From an uncultured Oscillospiraceae bacterium (lineage in GTDB: Bacteria > Bacillota > Clostridia > Oscillospirales > Ruminococcaceae): 8,574 nt of DNA. The notes beneath the pieces are model-generated. The model saw only the letters and a program-made list of their open reading frames with translations, had not been told where the DNA came from and made no database searches. Position numbers and translations under genes: made by a program. Below, piece by piece: positions 1-6,119 of this stretch; position 1 is the stretch's first letter; every line of letters begins with the position of its first letter. Where the stretch lies: positions 1-8,574 of the forward strand of contig CAJTVI010000091.1 of assembly GCA_910579545.1 (NCBI GenBank), in the 5' to 3' direction.

Positions 1-452
1 CGGCGGCGCGCCCTGCCGCCCCGGCGGCGGTGGAGCTCGAGGAGCCCGACACCCCGCTGGCCGGCCCGTCGGCCAGCCCGGCCCCCTCGGCCAGCTCCGC
101 GCCCAGCGCCACCCCGGCCCCCGGCGTTGAGGACCTTGGCGAGGAGGACACCCCCCTTGCCGGCCCGGCCGGTTCGTCCTGGGCGCTGATCAACCTGCTG
201 CTTGCGCTGGCTACCCTCGCAGGCGGCGCGCTGGCCCTGGCCGGCGCCTTTGGCAGGCGGGGCAGCATGCGCGCGGTAAGCGCGGTGCCCGCCCTGGGCG
301 CGGTGATCGCCTTCCTGCTCACCGAGCGGCTGGGCAGCCCGATGGTGCTTACCGACCGCTGGACCCTGCTGATGGCGGCCATCGCGCTGGCGCAGCTGGC
401 GGTCTGCCTGGTGGCCCGCAGGCAAAACCAGGATACCGACGCCGCGGCGTAA
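1..452 (+). CDS. C-terminal part of a membrane-anchored surface protein (5' end outside window)
   Basis: The reading frame is open from the left edge (first full codon at 3) to the TAA at 450-452, so only the last 149 or so residues are present. The GTG at 30 is not a convincing start because the frame continues upstream with the same Ala/Pro-rich composition. In order, the sequence shows an Ala/Pro/Ser-rich linker with two copies of an acidic-DTPLAG motif (about 45-66 and 145-169), then three hydrophobic segments: one beginning SSWALINLLLALATLAGG, one around SAVPALGAVIAFLLTE, and one around WTLLMAAIALAQLAV. It ends in a short polar tail. From family knowledge, this TPLA plus three-helix ending is common at the C-terminus of large secreted or Ig-like/repeat proteins of gut Clostridia and probably anchors them in the membrane. 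The function of the missing extracellular part cannot be told. A terminator follows 43 bases downstream. Confidence 0.8.
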   Translation, partial: AARPAAPAAVELEEPDTPLAGPSASPAPSASSAPSATPAPGVEDLGEEDTPLAGPAGSSWALINLLLALATLAGGALALAGAFGRRGSMRAVSAVPALGAVIAFLLTERLGSPMVLTDRWTLLMAAIALAQLAVCLVARRQNQDTDAAA

Positions 453-495
453 GCTGCACGCCGGGCTAAAAAACCGCGTTAAGGCAAACCTATGC

Positions 496-533
496 GCCCC
501 GGGAGAGCCCCCAAAGGCCCTCCCGGGGCTTTT
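496..533 (+). terminator. Rho-independent terminator after the surface-protein gene
   Basis: A perfect 10-bp stem pairs GCCCCGGGAG (496-505) with CTCCCGGGGC (520-529). An inner 3-bp pairing closes a CCCAAA loop, and four T residues follow at 530-533. It lies 43 bases after the stop codon on the same strand. The T-run is short, but the stem is very GC-rich. Confidence 0.85.
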
Positions 534-560
534 GCGCCCCGCGCCCAAACGGTTTTGCGG

Positions 561-645
561 CGGCGCGCTTTTTGCGCGCTGCTGGCCGTGGCGCTGGGGA
601 TGGGCTATAAGCAGGCGGGGCGCGAGTCGGCGCGCTTTTTGCGCG
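561..645. repeat. 18-bp direct repeat with internal inverted symmetry
   Basis: The 18-mer CGGCGCGCTTTTTGCGCG occurs exactly at 561-578 and again at 628-645, a period of 67 bases. Each copy contains CGCGC-TTTTT-GCGCG, which can fold as a 5-bp stem with a T5 loop. It lies in the non-coding spacer between the surface-protein terminator and the lysA promoter. Its function is unknown. Confidence 0.7.
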
Positions 646-652
646 GGCGGGC

Positions 653-700
653 GTTTTTTACAAGCGGGCAGCGCGGCCCGCGTCTGCCGTTTTTTACAAG
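653..700. repeat. 12-bp direct repeat in the same spacer
   Basis: GTTTTTTACAAG is present exactly at 653-664 and 689-700, 36 bases apart. The AT-rich T6 core stands out against the GC-rich surroundings. No gene is seen in 453-799; apart from the terminator, these repeats and the lysA promoter I recognise nothing in this stretch. Confidence 0.65.
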
Positions 701-756
701 GCCGCGCGCTCGTTTGGGAAAAGCCTCGTGCAAAACGCCCTTTTTGCGCCCTTTTC

Positions 757-786
757 TTGACAGGCGGCGCGCCGCGACCGTACAAT
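757..786 (+). promoter_or_regulatory. Sigma-70-type promoter of lysA
   Basis: A perfect -35 box TTGACA (757-762) and a -10 box TACAAT (781-786) are separated by 18 bases. Transcription would begin near 793, leaving a leader of only about 31 bases before the ATG at 824. This argues against a riboswitch or T-box in front of lysA and against the TTG at 800 as the start. The near-consensus boxes suggest strong, largely constitutive expression. Confidence 0.85.
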
Positions 787-811
787 ACAGTTTGGAGTAT
801 TGAAAAAATGT

Positions 812-815
812 GAGG
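812..815 (+). promoter_or_regulatory. Ribosome binding site deciding the lysA start
   Basis: GAGG at 812-815 sits 8 bases before the ATG at 824, the usual spacing. The alternative in-frame TTG at 800 has GGAG only 2 bases upstream and would lie about 7 bases from the predicted transcript start. ATG 824 is therefore preferred. Confidence 0.7.
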
Positions 816-823
816 TTGGTAGG

Positions 824-2080
824 ATGAAAACGCCCTTTGTGACCAAAGAACAGATGGAGGCCGTGGCCGCCCGGTATCCCACCCCGTTCCATATCTACGA
901 CGAGCGCGGCATCCGCGAAAACGCGCGCCGGCTGCATGCGGCGTTCAGCTGGAACCCCGGCTACCGGGAGTACTTTGCGGTCAAGGCCACCCCCACCCCG
1001 GCCATCCTGCGGCTGCTCAGGGAAGAGGGCTGCGGCTGCGACTGCTCCTCCCTCACCGAGCTGCTCATGTCCGAGCGGTGCGGCGTGACCGGCGAGGGGA
1101 TCATGTTCTCCTCCAACGAGACCCCGGTCGAGGAGTTCCAGCTGGCCGACCGGCTGGGCGCCATCATCAACTTAGACGACATCACCATGGTGGACTTTCT
1201 CGAAAAGGCCATCGGCCGCATCCCTGAGACCATCTGCTGCCGGTATAACCCCGGCGGGGTGTTCACCCTCGGCCAGAGCCACGAGGGCTTCCAGGTCATG
1301 GACAACCCCGGCCAGGCCAAGTACGGCATGACCCGCCCCCAGATCGCCGAGGCCTTCCGCCGGCTGGCCGAAAAGGGGGCCAGGCGGTTTGGCATCCACG
1401 CCTTTCTGGCTTCCAACACCCTCTCCAACGAGTACTACCCCATCCTGGCCCGCACCCTCTTCCAGCTGGCGGTGGAGCTGCGGCGGGAAACCGGCGTTGC
1501 CGTTTCCTTTATCAACCTCTCGGGCGGCATCGGCATCCCCTACCAGCCCGAGCAGAACGAGAACAACATCGAACTGATCGGCCAGGGGGTGCGGCAGGCC
1601 TTTGAGGAAATTTTGGTGCCGGCCGGCATGGGGGATGTGGCCCTTTACACCGAGCTGGGCCGCTATATGCTGGCCCCCTACGGCCACCTCATCACCCGGG
1701 TCACCCACGAAAAGCACATCTATAAGGAGTATATCGGGGTGGACGCCTGCGCCTGCAACCTCATGCGGCCGGCCATGTACGGGGCTTACCACCACATCAC
1801 GGTGCTGGGCAAGGAAAAGGCCACCCTCGACCATGTGTACGACGTGGTGGGCGCATTGTGCGAAAACAACGACAAGTTCGCGGTGGACCGCATCCTGCCC
1901 CGCATCGAGATCGGGGACCTTCTGGCCATCCACGACACCGGCGCCCACGGCCACGCCATGGGCTACAACTACAACGGCAAGCTGCGCTCGGCCGAGCTGC
2001 TGCTGAAGGAAAACGGCGAGGTGGAGCTGATCCGCCGGGCCGAAACGGTGGAGGACTACTTTGCCACCCTCGTCTGGTAA
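824..2080 (+). CDS. lysA: Diaminopimelate decarboxylase
   Basis: This PLP-dependent enzyme of fold type III decarboxylates meso-diaminopimelate to L-lysine, the last step of lysine synthesis, in the cytoplasm. From ATG 824 the protein has 418 residues, close to the usual length. The PLP lysine is K54 in YFAVKATPTP. The phosphate-binding glycine loop is SGGIGIPY (233-240). ELGRYM (277-282) matches the family's EPGR signature, NLMRPAMYGAYHHI begins near 312, and the substrate-site cysteine with its acidic partner is in GALCENNDKFAVDR (C346, D350). HDTGAHGHAMGYNYNG matches the C-terminal active-site segment. Relative to the E. coli-type enzyme, the usual H-x-H-x-G-S block reads GIHAFLAS and EPGR reads ELGR; this is my recollection of a Clostridia-type subfamily rather than a defect. 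It stands alone, with its own promoter and a terminator at 2301-2343. A decarboxylase for a related substrate (carboxynorspermidine) is a less likely alternative. Confidence 0.93.
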   Translation: MKTPFVTKEQMEAVAARYPTPFHIYDERGIRENARRLHAAFSWNPGYREYFAVKATPTPAILRLLREEGCGCDCSSLTELLMSERCGVTGEGIMFSSNETPVEEFQLADRLGAIINLDDITMVDFLEKAIGRIPETICCRYNPGGVFTLGQSHEGFQVMDNPGQAKYGMTRPQIAEAFRRLAEKGARRFGIHAFLASNTLSNEYYPILARTLFQLAVELRRETGVAVSFINLSGGIGIPYQPEQNENNIELIGQGVRQAFEEILVPAGMGDVALYTELGRYMLAPYGHLITRVTHEKHIYKEYIGVDACACNLMRPAMYGAYHHITVLGKEKATLDHVYDVVGALCENNDKFAVDRILPRIEIGDLLAIHDTGAHGHAMGYNYNGKLRSAELLLKENGEVELIRRAETVEDYFATLVW

Positions 2081-2090
2081 GGGCGGGGGC

Positions 2091-2220
2091 GCAGCAGGCA
2101 CGCCTGTGTGCTGCGGCAAAACCGGTCTGGGTTCGGCCCCCCTCTGCTAAGGCCGGGGGCGGGGGAGAGTCTCGAAAGGCTTTCGGGGCAGGGGTCCTGT
2201 TGCCTTGAGAGACTGCTCCC
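2091..2220 (+). other. Structured, gene-free spacer downstream of lysA
   Basis: No gene is supported between 2081 and 2416. The stretch holds several potential hairpins. At 2091-2114 GCAGCA pairs with TGCTGC, plus an inner CAC/GTG with a GCCT loop. At 2136-2160 GCCCCC pairs with GGGGGC. At 2163-2220 GGGAGAGTCTC pairs with GAGACT-G-CTCCC, one bulged G, enclosing two smaller hairpins (GAAA-GGC-TTTC at 2174-2184 and one around CAGG-GGT-CCTG at 2189-2199). The last resembles a three-way junction. It may be an ordinary 3' untranslated region in GC-rich DNA or a small structured RNA; sequence alone does not decide. Confidence 0.4.
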
Positions 2221-2300
2221 ACGCACCCGGCCGACGGACATCTCTCCCCGGTTTGGACACTCCCGGCAAAGCAGCGCGCCCGCGCCGCGGGCGGGCAAAT

Positions 2301-2343
2301 AGTGCGGGGCGGTTTGCGCAAAGCGCCGCCCCGCACTTTTTTT
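2301..2343 (+). terminator. Strong Rho-independent terminator
   Basis: A perfect 12-bp stem pairs AGTGCGGGGCGG (2301-2312) with CCGCCCCGCACT (2326-2337), with seven T residues at 2337-2343. The loop includes the palindrome TTTGCGCAAA (2313-2322). It ends transcription from lysA, about 220 bases after that gene, and lies immediately before the next promoter. Confidence 0.93.
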
Positions 2344-2346
2344 GCC

Positions 2347-2380
2347 CCGCCGGATATGCTATGCCCGCTGGATATGCTAT
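2347..2380. repeat. Tandem 16-bp motif overlapping a promoter (possible operator)
   Basis: CCGCYGGATATGCTAT occurs at 2347-2362 and 2365-2380 with a single difference (C/T at the fifth base) and an 18-base period. The downstream copy runs into the -10 box at 2378-2383. A direct repeat placed over the -35/-10 region is what a regulator's operator can look like, but no regulator gene is in the window. Duplication of a -10-like segment is the alternative. Confidence 0.55.
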
Positions 2381-2383
2381 AAT
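2375..2383 (+). promoter_or_regulatory. Extended -10 promoter of the CPBP protease cluster
   Basis: TGC-TATAAT (2375-2383) is a perfect -10 box with the TGn extension. The -35 position (about 2355-2360, TATGCT) does not match consensus, which fits an extended -10 promoter or one needing an activator. The start of transcription would be near 2390, leaving a leader of about 27 bases to the ATG at 2417. Confidence 0.75.
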
Positions 2384-2416
2384 AAGGATAGATTTTGCAG
2401 AAAGGGGGCGGTGCGG

Positions 2417-3583
2417 ATGCAGGAGGAGTGGACGCCGCAGCAATGGCCGCCGCAAAACCCGCCGCCCGCGCCGCAGCCGGATGTGCAGCCCAAACCATGG
2501 CAGGATGCACAGCCCGCGCCCCAGACGGGCCCACAGCCCGAGCCGTGGCAGGATGCACAGCCCGCGCCCCAGCCGGGCCTGCCGCCCGAACCGTGGCAAA
2601 CCCCGCCCGCGCCCCAGCCGGGCCTGCCGCCCGAACCGTGGCAAACCCCGCCCGCCTTTTTGCCCTTTGGGCGGGCCTGCTCCCGGGTGGGGTGGGCGTT
2701 TGCCGTTTTGATGCTGCTGTTTACCCTGGGGCAGCTCTTGTTTGTCTGGGCCTTCCGCCGGCTTTTGCCCGGGCAGCTCAGCGTCACGCTCGAGCTCTGG
2801 CTCTGCAACGACCTTGCGCTCTACGGCCTGGGCGCGCCGGCCTGCTGGCTGCTGCTGCGCGGGCTGCCCCGGCGGCTGCCGCCGCCCTGCCGCCCCGCCC
2901 GCTATGCCCGCATGACCCTGCCCTGGGCCGGCCGGCTCTTCTGTTTGGGCGAGCTGTGCATGATCGCCGGCAGCCTTGCGGGCCAGGGCCTGATGCGGAT
3001 CATCAGCTACTGGGCCGGCGCGCAGGGGGCCGGCAACCCGGTGGCCGCTGCGCTGGACGGCGCCTCGGTTTTTACCATCTTTGTCTTCTGCGTACTCGTG
3101 GCCCCGGTGGGGGAGGAACTGCTCTTCCGCGGGCTGCTCTTTCGCTGTCTGGCCCCCTTTGGGGAGCGGGCCTATATCCTCGTCAGCGCTGCGCTGTTTT
3201 CGGCCTTCCACGGCAATTTTTACCAGATCCCCGGGGCCTTTTTGGTGGGGCTGCTGCTGGCCTGGCTGCGCTGCCGCACCGGCCGGCTGCGCTGGGGCAT
3301 GCTGCTGCATGCCGCCATCAACTTTTGCGGCGCGGTCATGCCCTACCTGATCGCCGCCAGCGACACCCTGGCCGGGCTGTGGGTGCTGGCCCTTCTGGGC
3401 TTTTGCATCGCGGGGGGCGTCTACCTCTTCCGCATGCGGCCGGCCCGGCAGCTGCGGGCCATGCCGCCTTTGCCGGGGCGGCCGGGCGCGGCGCTGCTCA
3501 ACCCGGGCATGCTGGCGGCGGCGCTGCTCTCGGCCGTGCTGCTGGCCGCCAACACCCTTGGCAGCATCGGCGTTTTGCTCTAA
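2417..3583 (+). CDS. CPBP-family intramembrane metalloprotease with Pro/Gln/Trp-rich repeat N-terminus
   Basis: From ATG 2417, with a GGGGG-containing ribosome site 8 bases upstream, the protein has 388 residues. In-frame upstream starts are rejected: 2342 lies before the promoter and GTG 2411 is only 2 bases from the ribosome site. Residues 1-80 are a hydrophilic, presumably disordered tail made of four PAPQ...PEPWQ repeats. From about 92 on the protein is largely membrane helices. The three CPBP (CAAX protease and bacteriocin-processing, Abi/Rce1-like) motifs are intact: EELLFR (E233, E234, R238), FSAFH (F261, H265) and HAAIN (H298, N302). These are the glutamates, histidines and asparagine expected for metal-dependent proteolysis within the membrane. 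Family members act in prenyl-protein processing, bacteriocin maturation or self-immunity, and signalling; which applies here is unknown. The next gene starts 24 bases after the stop, so the two are likely co-transcribed. Confidence 0.88.
   Translation: MQEEWTPQQWPPQNPPPAPQPDVQPKPWQDAQPAPQTGPQPEPWQDAQPAPQPGLPPEPWQTPPAPQPGLPPEPWQTPPAFLPFGRACSRVGWAFAVLMLLFTLGQLLFVWAFRRLLPGQLSVTLELWLCNDLALYGLGAPACWLLLRGLPRRLPPPCRPARYARMTLPWAGRLFCLGELCMIAGSLAGQGLMRIISYWAGAQGAGNPVAAALDGASVFTIFVFCVLVAPVGEELLFRGLLFRCLAPFGERAYILVSAALFSAFHGNFYQIPGAFLVGLLLAWLRCRTGRLRWGMLLHAAINFCGAVMPYLIAASDTLAGLWVLALLGFCIAGGVYLFRMRPARQLRAMPPLPGRPGAALLNPGMLAAALLSAVLLAANTLGSIGVLL
2465..2650 (+). repeat. In-frame minisatellite in the CPBP protease N-terminus
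   Basis: Four head-to-tail units start at 2465, 2513, 2561 and 2606, with lengths 48, 48, 45 and 45 bases. The last two copies (2561-2605 and 2606-2650) are identical base for base; the first two have diverged. Each encodes 15 or 16 residues of the form PAPQ...PWQ. All lengths are multiples of three, so gain or loss of units would keep the frame. Confidence 0.85.
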
Positions 3584-3607
3584 CCAACAAAGGGGGAAAT
3601 AACACCC

Positions 3608-4963
3608 ATGGAACTGCGCAACGAATACCTTTTGCAGGGCACCGAGGGCTTTGCCAAGGGGGAGCTGGAAGGGGTCACGGTGGGCAACGGCGTCCTCTCG
3701 CTCGAGGGTCCGGACGGCCTGTACCACGCCCGCGGCTTTTACACCTCGCCGGTGATGCCCTTTGTGGCCTTTGACCGGCTGATGGTCAGCTGGAACGCCG
3801 AGACCCCGCCCGGCACCCTGGTGGAAGCCCAGGTGCGGGTGCGGCAGGAGGGCGTGGTGGGCCCCTGGCGCAGCTTTGGCAGCTGGAGCCCCTTTTTGCC
3901 CCGCGCCGGCGTGTGGGACCCGCTGGGCAGGCCGGGGGTGCGGGGCGGCACGGTGCGGCTGGACGCCCCGGCCGACCAGCTGCAGCTGCGCATCCGGCTC
4001 GAAACGCAGGATGAGGCGGCCACCCCGGTGGTGCGGCTCTTGGCGGTCAGCGTGCGGCCGCTGGGCTGCCAGCCGCAGGAGGGCCGGCCCATCGAGCGGG
4101 AGCTCTACGCCCCCGCCTACGGCCTGGCCGGGCGGGACCCCGCCTTTGGCCCGGCCATGGATCTGCCGGTGGCGGCGGCCAGCCTGATGAACCACTGGGG
4201 GGCGGACATCCTGCCCGAGGAGCTGGCCCACGCCATGTACGACCGGGCGCTGGGCAGCTGCGGCAACCTGGCCTTTGGGGCGGCGGCGGTGGGCAGCTTT
4301 GGCTGCCGGGCCTGGGCCGCCTACCGGGACCTGGGGGGCCTGCGGGCCGAGATCCGGGCGGGCTGCCCGGCCGCGGTGCTCTTTTCCGGCGCGCCCACCC
4401 CGCAGCAGGCGGCCCAGGGCGGGCTGCCGCTGGCCGAGGGGCTTGCCGCCCCCGCCGGGCAGCGGATGCTGGTGGTGCGGGGCTTTGCGGGCGAAGGGCA
4501 GGAGACCCAGGTGCTGCTCAACGACCCCGCCGACCCTGCCGACCCCGCCGTGGGGGACGAACCCCGCCGGATGCCGCTGGGCCAGTTTATGGCCGGCTGG
4601 CAGGAGGGGATCACCCTGCTGGTGCGCCGGGGCGAAAAGGGGGCCGGCGGCAGCCGGCCCCAGCGCAGCAGCTGCCAGCTGCAGGCCCTTGGGCCGCTGG
4701 GCAGCTACCGGCTGGAGCAGCAAAGCGCCCCCTGCCCGCTGCCCGCGCCCGGCGGGCCGCACCCCGCCTGCACCCTGGCCTATACCGGCGCCGAGCCGGC
4801 GGCCCACCCCACCACCGCCCACAAGCATTTTACCTTTTTGCAGCCCGGCCCCGAGGGCGAGGTGCAGCTGCCGCCCGAGGCGCTGGAGGGCGGCCCGCTC
4901 ACCGTTTATGCGGTGGACTGCCAGGGCCGGATGATGGTGGCCGAGCTGGGCGGGGGCCGGTAG
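3608..4963 (+). CDS. C39-like peptidase-fold protein, probably without catalytic residues
   Basis: The 451-residue protein starts at ATG 3608 with AGGGGG 11 bases upstream, 24 bases after the CPBP protease gene. Residues about 1-155 look like a beta-sandwich of the kind that precedes C39-like domains in secreted bacterial proteins: GFYTSPV near 43, a SWNAETPPGT strand near 61-70, and GPWRSFGSW near 85-93. Residues about 165-345 follow the C39-like (papain-fold) pattern: a helix ending NHWGADILPEELAHAMY, then GSCGNLAFG, a VVRGF strand (289-293), LNDPADP (304-310) and an FMAGW helix. Aligned by eye, the catalytic Cys falls at D185 (AMDLPVAAAS in place of a WCSPTS-type motif), and the usual GH motif reads GQRM (284-287), so Cys and His both appear lost. 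The tail (about 345-451) is unrecognised. No signal peptide or membrane segment is visible, so it may be cytoplasmic. A binding or scaffold role is plausible; the true substrate or partner is unknown. Confidence 0.7.
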   Translation: MELRNEYLLQGTEGFAKGELEGVTVGNGVLSLEGPDGLYHARGFYTSPVMPFVAFDRLMVSWNAETPPGTLVEAQVRVRQEGVVGPWRSFGSWSPFLPRAGVWDPLGRPGVRGGTVRLDAPADQLQLRIRLETQDEAATPVVRLLAVSVRPLGCQPQEGRPIERELYAPAYGLAGRDPAFGPAMDLPVAAASLMNHWGADILPEELAHAMYDRALGSCGNLAFGAAAVGSFGCRAWAAYRDLGGLRAEIRAGCPAAVLFSGAPTPQQAAQGGLPLAEGLAAPAGQRMLVVRGFAGEGQETQVLLNDPADPADPAVGDEPRRMPLGQFMAGWQEGITLLVRRGEKGAGGSRPQRSSCQLQALGPLGSYRLEQQSAPCPLPAPGGPHPACTLAYTGAEPAAHPTTAHKHFTFLQPGPEGEVQLPPEALEGGPLTVYAVDCQGRMMVAELGGGR

Positions 4964-5080
4964 CCCCGGCCCGGCGGGCGTTCCAATAAGGGCTGGCGGC
5001 CGGCCGGCTTTGCCTTGCACAAAAACAAGGCCCCGGCCCGCCCGCGCAGCCCCATCCATAAAAAAAGAGGTCGATCAGCC
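4964..5080 (+). other. Spacer between the C39-like gene and azlC
   Basis: The spacer has 117 bases without a clear promoter or terminator. It contains a GC-rich self-complementary stretch (GCCGGCCGGC, about 4999-5008) followed by only three T residues, and a 6-bp hairpin GCCTTG/CAAGGC (5012-5017 with 5026-5031) with an A-rich loop. Read-through from the upstream genes into azlCD is possible. Confidence 0.35.
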
Positions 5081-5821
5081 ATGAACCGGCAAGCAGACTG
5101 GCGGCGCGGCATGCGGGACGGCATGCCCATCTGCCTTGGATACATCGCGGTTTCCTTTACCTTTGGCCTGGCCGCCCGGGTGTCCGGGCTCGCGCCGCTC
5201 CAGGCGCTGGCCATGTCGGTCACGAATCTTACCAGCGCGGGCCAGTTTGCGGCGCTGGGCATCATCGCGGCGGGCGGGCCGTACCTCGAGCTGGCCGCCG
5301 CGCAGCTCATCATCAACCTGCGCTACTGCCTCATGTCCTGCGCGCTGGCCCAAAAGCTGCCCGCCGGCACCCGGTTCGCCCACCGGTTTTTTATGGCCTA
5401 CGGCGTTACCGACGAGATCTTTGGGGTAGGCGTGGCCTGCGAGGGCCCGCTCTCGCCCTGGTACATGTACGGCGCCATCAGCGTGGCCATGCCGGGCTGG
5501 GCGCTGGGCACCCTCATCGGGGTGGTCTGCGGGTCGGTGCTGCCGGCCCGGATGCTCTCAGCGCTGGGGGTGGCGCTCTACGGCATGTTTTTGGCCATCA
5601 TCCTGCCGCCCGCCCGCAAAAACCGGGTGCTGGCCGGGCTGGTGGCCCTCTCGATGCTGGCCAGCCTCGCCGCCTCCAAGGCCCCGCTGCTCTCGCAGCT
5701 TTCGGGCGGCGGGCGGATCATCCTGCTCACCCTGGTTTTGGGCGGGCTGGCGGCCTGGCTCTTCCCGCTGCCGGACCAGCCGGGCCCGGAACAGCCAAAG
5801 GAGGACGGCCATGCAGCTTAA
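5081..5821 (+). CDS. azlC: AzlC-family branched-chain amino acid exporter, large subunit
   Basis: This is a 246-residue polytopic membrane protein, the normal AzlC length. It pairs with the small AzlD protein to export branched-chain amino acids or their analogues across the cytoplasmic membrane. Family features visible are the early GMPICLGYIAVSFTFGLAA helix, the MSVTNLTSAGQFAAL segment, the conserved NLRYCLMSCAL region and YGVTDEIFGV, followed by several hydrophobic helices and a polar, proline-rich C-terminus. ATG 5081 has AGAGG 10 bases upstream. The in-frame TTG at 5015 would add a basic, low-complexity leader upstream of that ribosome site and is rejected. The stop overlaps the azlD start by 11 bases. 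The 117-base gap to the preceding gene has no clear terminator or promoter, so it may belong to the same transcript as the CPBP protease. Confidence 0.9.
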   Translation: MNRQADWRRGMRDGMPICLGYIAVSFTFGLAARVSGLAPLQALAMSVTNLTSAGQFAALGIIAAGGPYLELAAAQLIINLRYCLMSCALAQKLPAGTRFAHRFFMAYGVTDEIFGVGVACEGPLSPWYMYGAISVAMPGWALGTLIGVVCGSVLPARMLSALGVALYGMFLAIILPPARKNRVLAGLVALSMLASLAASKAPLLSQLSGGGRIILLTLVLGGLAAWLFPLPDQPGPEQPKEDGHAA

Positions 5822-6119
5822 GGTGTACGGATACATCCTGGTCATGGCGGGGGTCACCTACCTCATCCGGCTGCTGCCCCTCACCCTGCTCCAGCGCCCG
5901 ATCAAAAACCGCTTTGTGCGGTCGTTTTTGTACTATGTGCCCTATGTTACCCTCGCGGTCATGACCTTCCCGGCCATCCTCGACGCCACCAACAGCCCCC
6001 TCTCGGCCTGGATCGGCTTTGTAACGGCCGCGGCCCTGGCGCTGGCCGGCAAGGGGCTGTTCACCGTCTCCATCCTGGCCTGCGCGGCGGTTTTCCTGGC
6101 CGAGCTGGTGCTGCTGTAG
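5811..6119 (+). CDS. azlD: AzlD-family branched-chain amino acid exporter, small subunit
   Basis: This is a 102-residue hydrophobic protein with about four membrane helices, the typical AzlD size. It begins MQLKVYGYILVMAGVTYLIR, where the TYLIRLLPL segment is characteristic of the family. A strong ribosome site AAAGGAGG (5797-5804) lies 6 bases before ATG 5811, inside the end of azlC. The 11-base overlap implies translational coupling with azlC, as expected for two subunits of one transporter. Related pairs in Bacillus export 4-azaleucine and branched-chain amino acids; the exact substrate here is inferred from the family. Confidence 0.9.
   Translation: MQLKVYGYILVMAGVTYLIRLLPLTLLQRPIKNRFVRSFLYYVPYVTLAVMTFPAILDATNSPLSAWIGFVTAAALALAGKGLFTVSILACAAVFLAELVLL

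Noticed and set aside
492..813. Small plus-strand frames in the spacer before lysA
   Set aside because: They run through the terminator stem, the direct repeats and the lysA promoter, have no ribosome site, and are Arg/Phe/Ala-rich low-complexity sequence.
787..823. Lysine riboswitch or T-box leader before lysA
   Set aside because: The predicted transcript start near 793 leaves only about 31 bases before the ATG, far too short.
1172..2119. 315-codon minus-strand frame opposite lysA
   Set aside because: It fully overlaps the well-supported lysA gene and has the composition of a shadow frame.
2395..3774. 459-codon plus-strand frame overlapping the CPBP gene
   Set aside because: It is Ala/Gly/Arg-rich with no family motif, whereas the other frame carries all three CPBP motifs in order and its own ribosome site.
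3608..4963. Bacteriocin-export system (C39 plus CPBP as processing and immunity)
   Set aside because: There is no ABC transporter, no precursor peptide with a double-glycine leader, and the C39-like domain appears catalytically dead. The neighbourhood does not support it.
2147..5059. 970-codon open frame on the minus strand opposite the CPBP and C39-like genes
   Set aside because: It lies across three plus-strand genes with clear motifs, has Gly/Ala/Pro/Arg/Gln-rich composition, runs through a terminator and a promoter, and shows no recognisable domain. It is an antisense shadow of GC-rich codons.
5015..5080. Longer AzlC starting at TTG 5015
   Set aside because: The ribosome site and ATG at 5081 fit better, and the extra 22 residues are basic low-complexity sequence unlike the family.
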